This document shows, piece after piece, positions 5,320 to 5,667 of a DNA stretch of 5,667 nucleotides. The DNA comes from Candidatus Gastranaerophilales bacterium (lineage in GTDB: Bacteria > Cyanobacteriota > Vampirovibrionia > Gastranaerophilales > JAQUYY01), in the NCBI GenBank assembly GCA_028691575.1, contig JAQUYY010000130.1, positions 1 to 5,667 on the forward strand, given 5' to 3'. The position numbers and the translations under genes were made by a program. Numbering within the stretch: the stretch's first letter is position 1; the number at the start of each line of letters is the position of its first letter. The notes beneath the pieces were generated by a model. It was not told the origin of the DNA and made no database searches. It saw only the letters and a list, made by a program, of their open reading frames with translations.

Positions 5320-5667
5320 TTGAAAAAAATTTTGCTGAACTTTGTGTTTTTGATTATAGTAACTTTTCTATTAATAATTATTTTGATATATATAGATGTA
5401 ATTAATGATAGATCACCTTATTCGCATTTAAACAAATTTGAAAAAGAACTTGTAAATAAAATTGAAAAATATTCTATTGAATCTATAGAAACTCAAAAAG
5501 ATTCTACAATATATTTTTCTCAATTAACTGATAAAAAATTTCAACGTGTTGAAACAGTAGGTTGTTATGAAATTGATTGGAATAAAAAAGTAAAATTACC
5601 ACCAAACTTAGAAGAAAAAGTAAATAAAAAAATAGGTTTTCCTGAAAATTTATTTATAACTATTTTT
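5320..5667 (+). CDS. Membrane-anchored protein of unknown function (3' end outside the window)
   Basis: The frame stays open for 116 codons from a TTG start to the window edge. The protein begins MKKILLNFVFLIIVTFLLII, a short basic tip followed by a hydrophobic helix at about residues 4-26. This is a signal anchor, or an uncleaved signal peptide, since no clear cleavage site follows. The rest is polar and lysine/glutamate-rich (for example HLNKFEKELVNKIEKY, 36-51) and most likely faces the outside of the membrane. A single cysteine is at residue 82 (ETVGCYEIDW, 78-87). I do not recognise the family. It has its own promoter and a strong ribosome site, so it is probably a real, independently expressed gene. 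The codon use is very AT-rich, somewhat more than in the other genes, which may reflect a fast-evolving or acquired gene. Confidence 0.8.
   Translation, partial: MKKILLNFVFLIIVTFLLIIILIYIDVINDRSPYSHLNKFEKELVNKIEKYSIESIETQKDSTIYFSQLTDKKFQRVETVGCYEIDWNKKVKLPPNLEEKVNKKIGFPENLFITIF

Noticed and set aside
1..5667. tRNA, rRNA, CRISPR array or riboswitch
   Set aside because: I found no cloverleaf with conserved T-arm, no rRNA-like segment, no regular repeat-spacer pattern and no known riboswitch core in the spacers.

Overview
This AT-rich window (roughly one third G+C by eye) carries three complete genes, the first codons of a fourth on the left edge and most of a fifth on the right edge. The coding style is bacterial: compact genes, Shine-Dalgarno sites, and ATG, GTG and TTG starts. 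The gene content is an ABC-F ATPase of the YbiT/YkpA type, a secreted NAGPA-type phosphodiester glycosidase and an SLC45-like MFS carrier. Together with the low G+C this suggests a host-associated, possibly gut, bacterium. My tentative guess is a non-photosynthetic cyanobacterial relative (Gastranaerophilales/Melainabacteria) or a low-GC Firmicute. Nothing here proves the phylum.

Layout. Positions 1-74 (minus) hold the first 24 codons of an unidentified protein. Positions 75-268 are a divergent spacer with a tandem TTACA-type repeat and a likely promoter for the ABC-F gene at 269-1903 (plus). Positions 1904-2094 are a convergent spacer made of short inverted repeats and a small GC-richer block. 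The exported phosphodiester glycosidase is at 2095-3162 (minus, GTG start). It is preceded at 3222-3255 by a strong terminator that closes the upstream MFS gene (3274-4836, minus). Positions 4837-5319 have no gene that I can support. They contain a roughly 275-bp element with long imperfect terminal inverted repeats, bounded by a perfect 10-bp direct repeat, which looks like an old MITE or decayed insertion. A good promoter (5268-5296) and Shine-Dalgarno site then drive a TTG-started, membrane-anchored protein of unknown function that runs off the right edge.

How the genes work together. The carrier and the glycosidase are co-oriented and both belong to carbohydrate-related families, so a joint role in handling glycans or sugars is possible. 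The terminator between them argues for separate transcription. The ABC-F gene is transcribed alone and acts on the ribosome.

The two most interesting observations are the MITE-like inverted-repeat element and the ABC-F protein. In that protein one of the two ATP sites looks intact, while the other has lost the Walker A lysine, the H-loop histidine and the partner signature motif.
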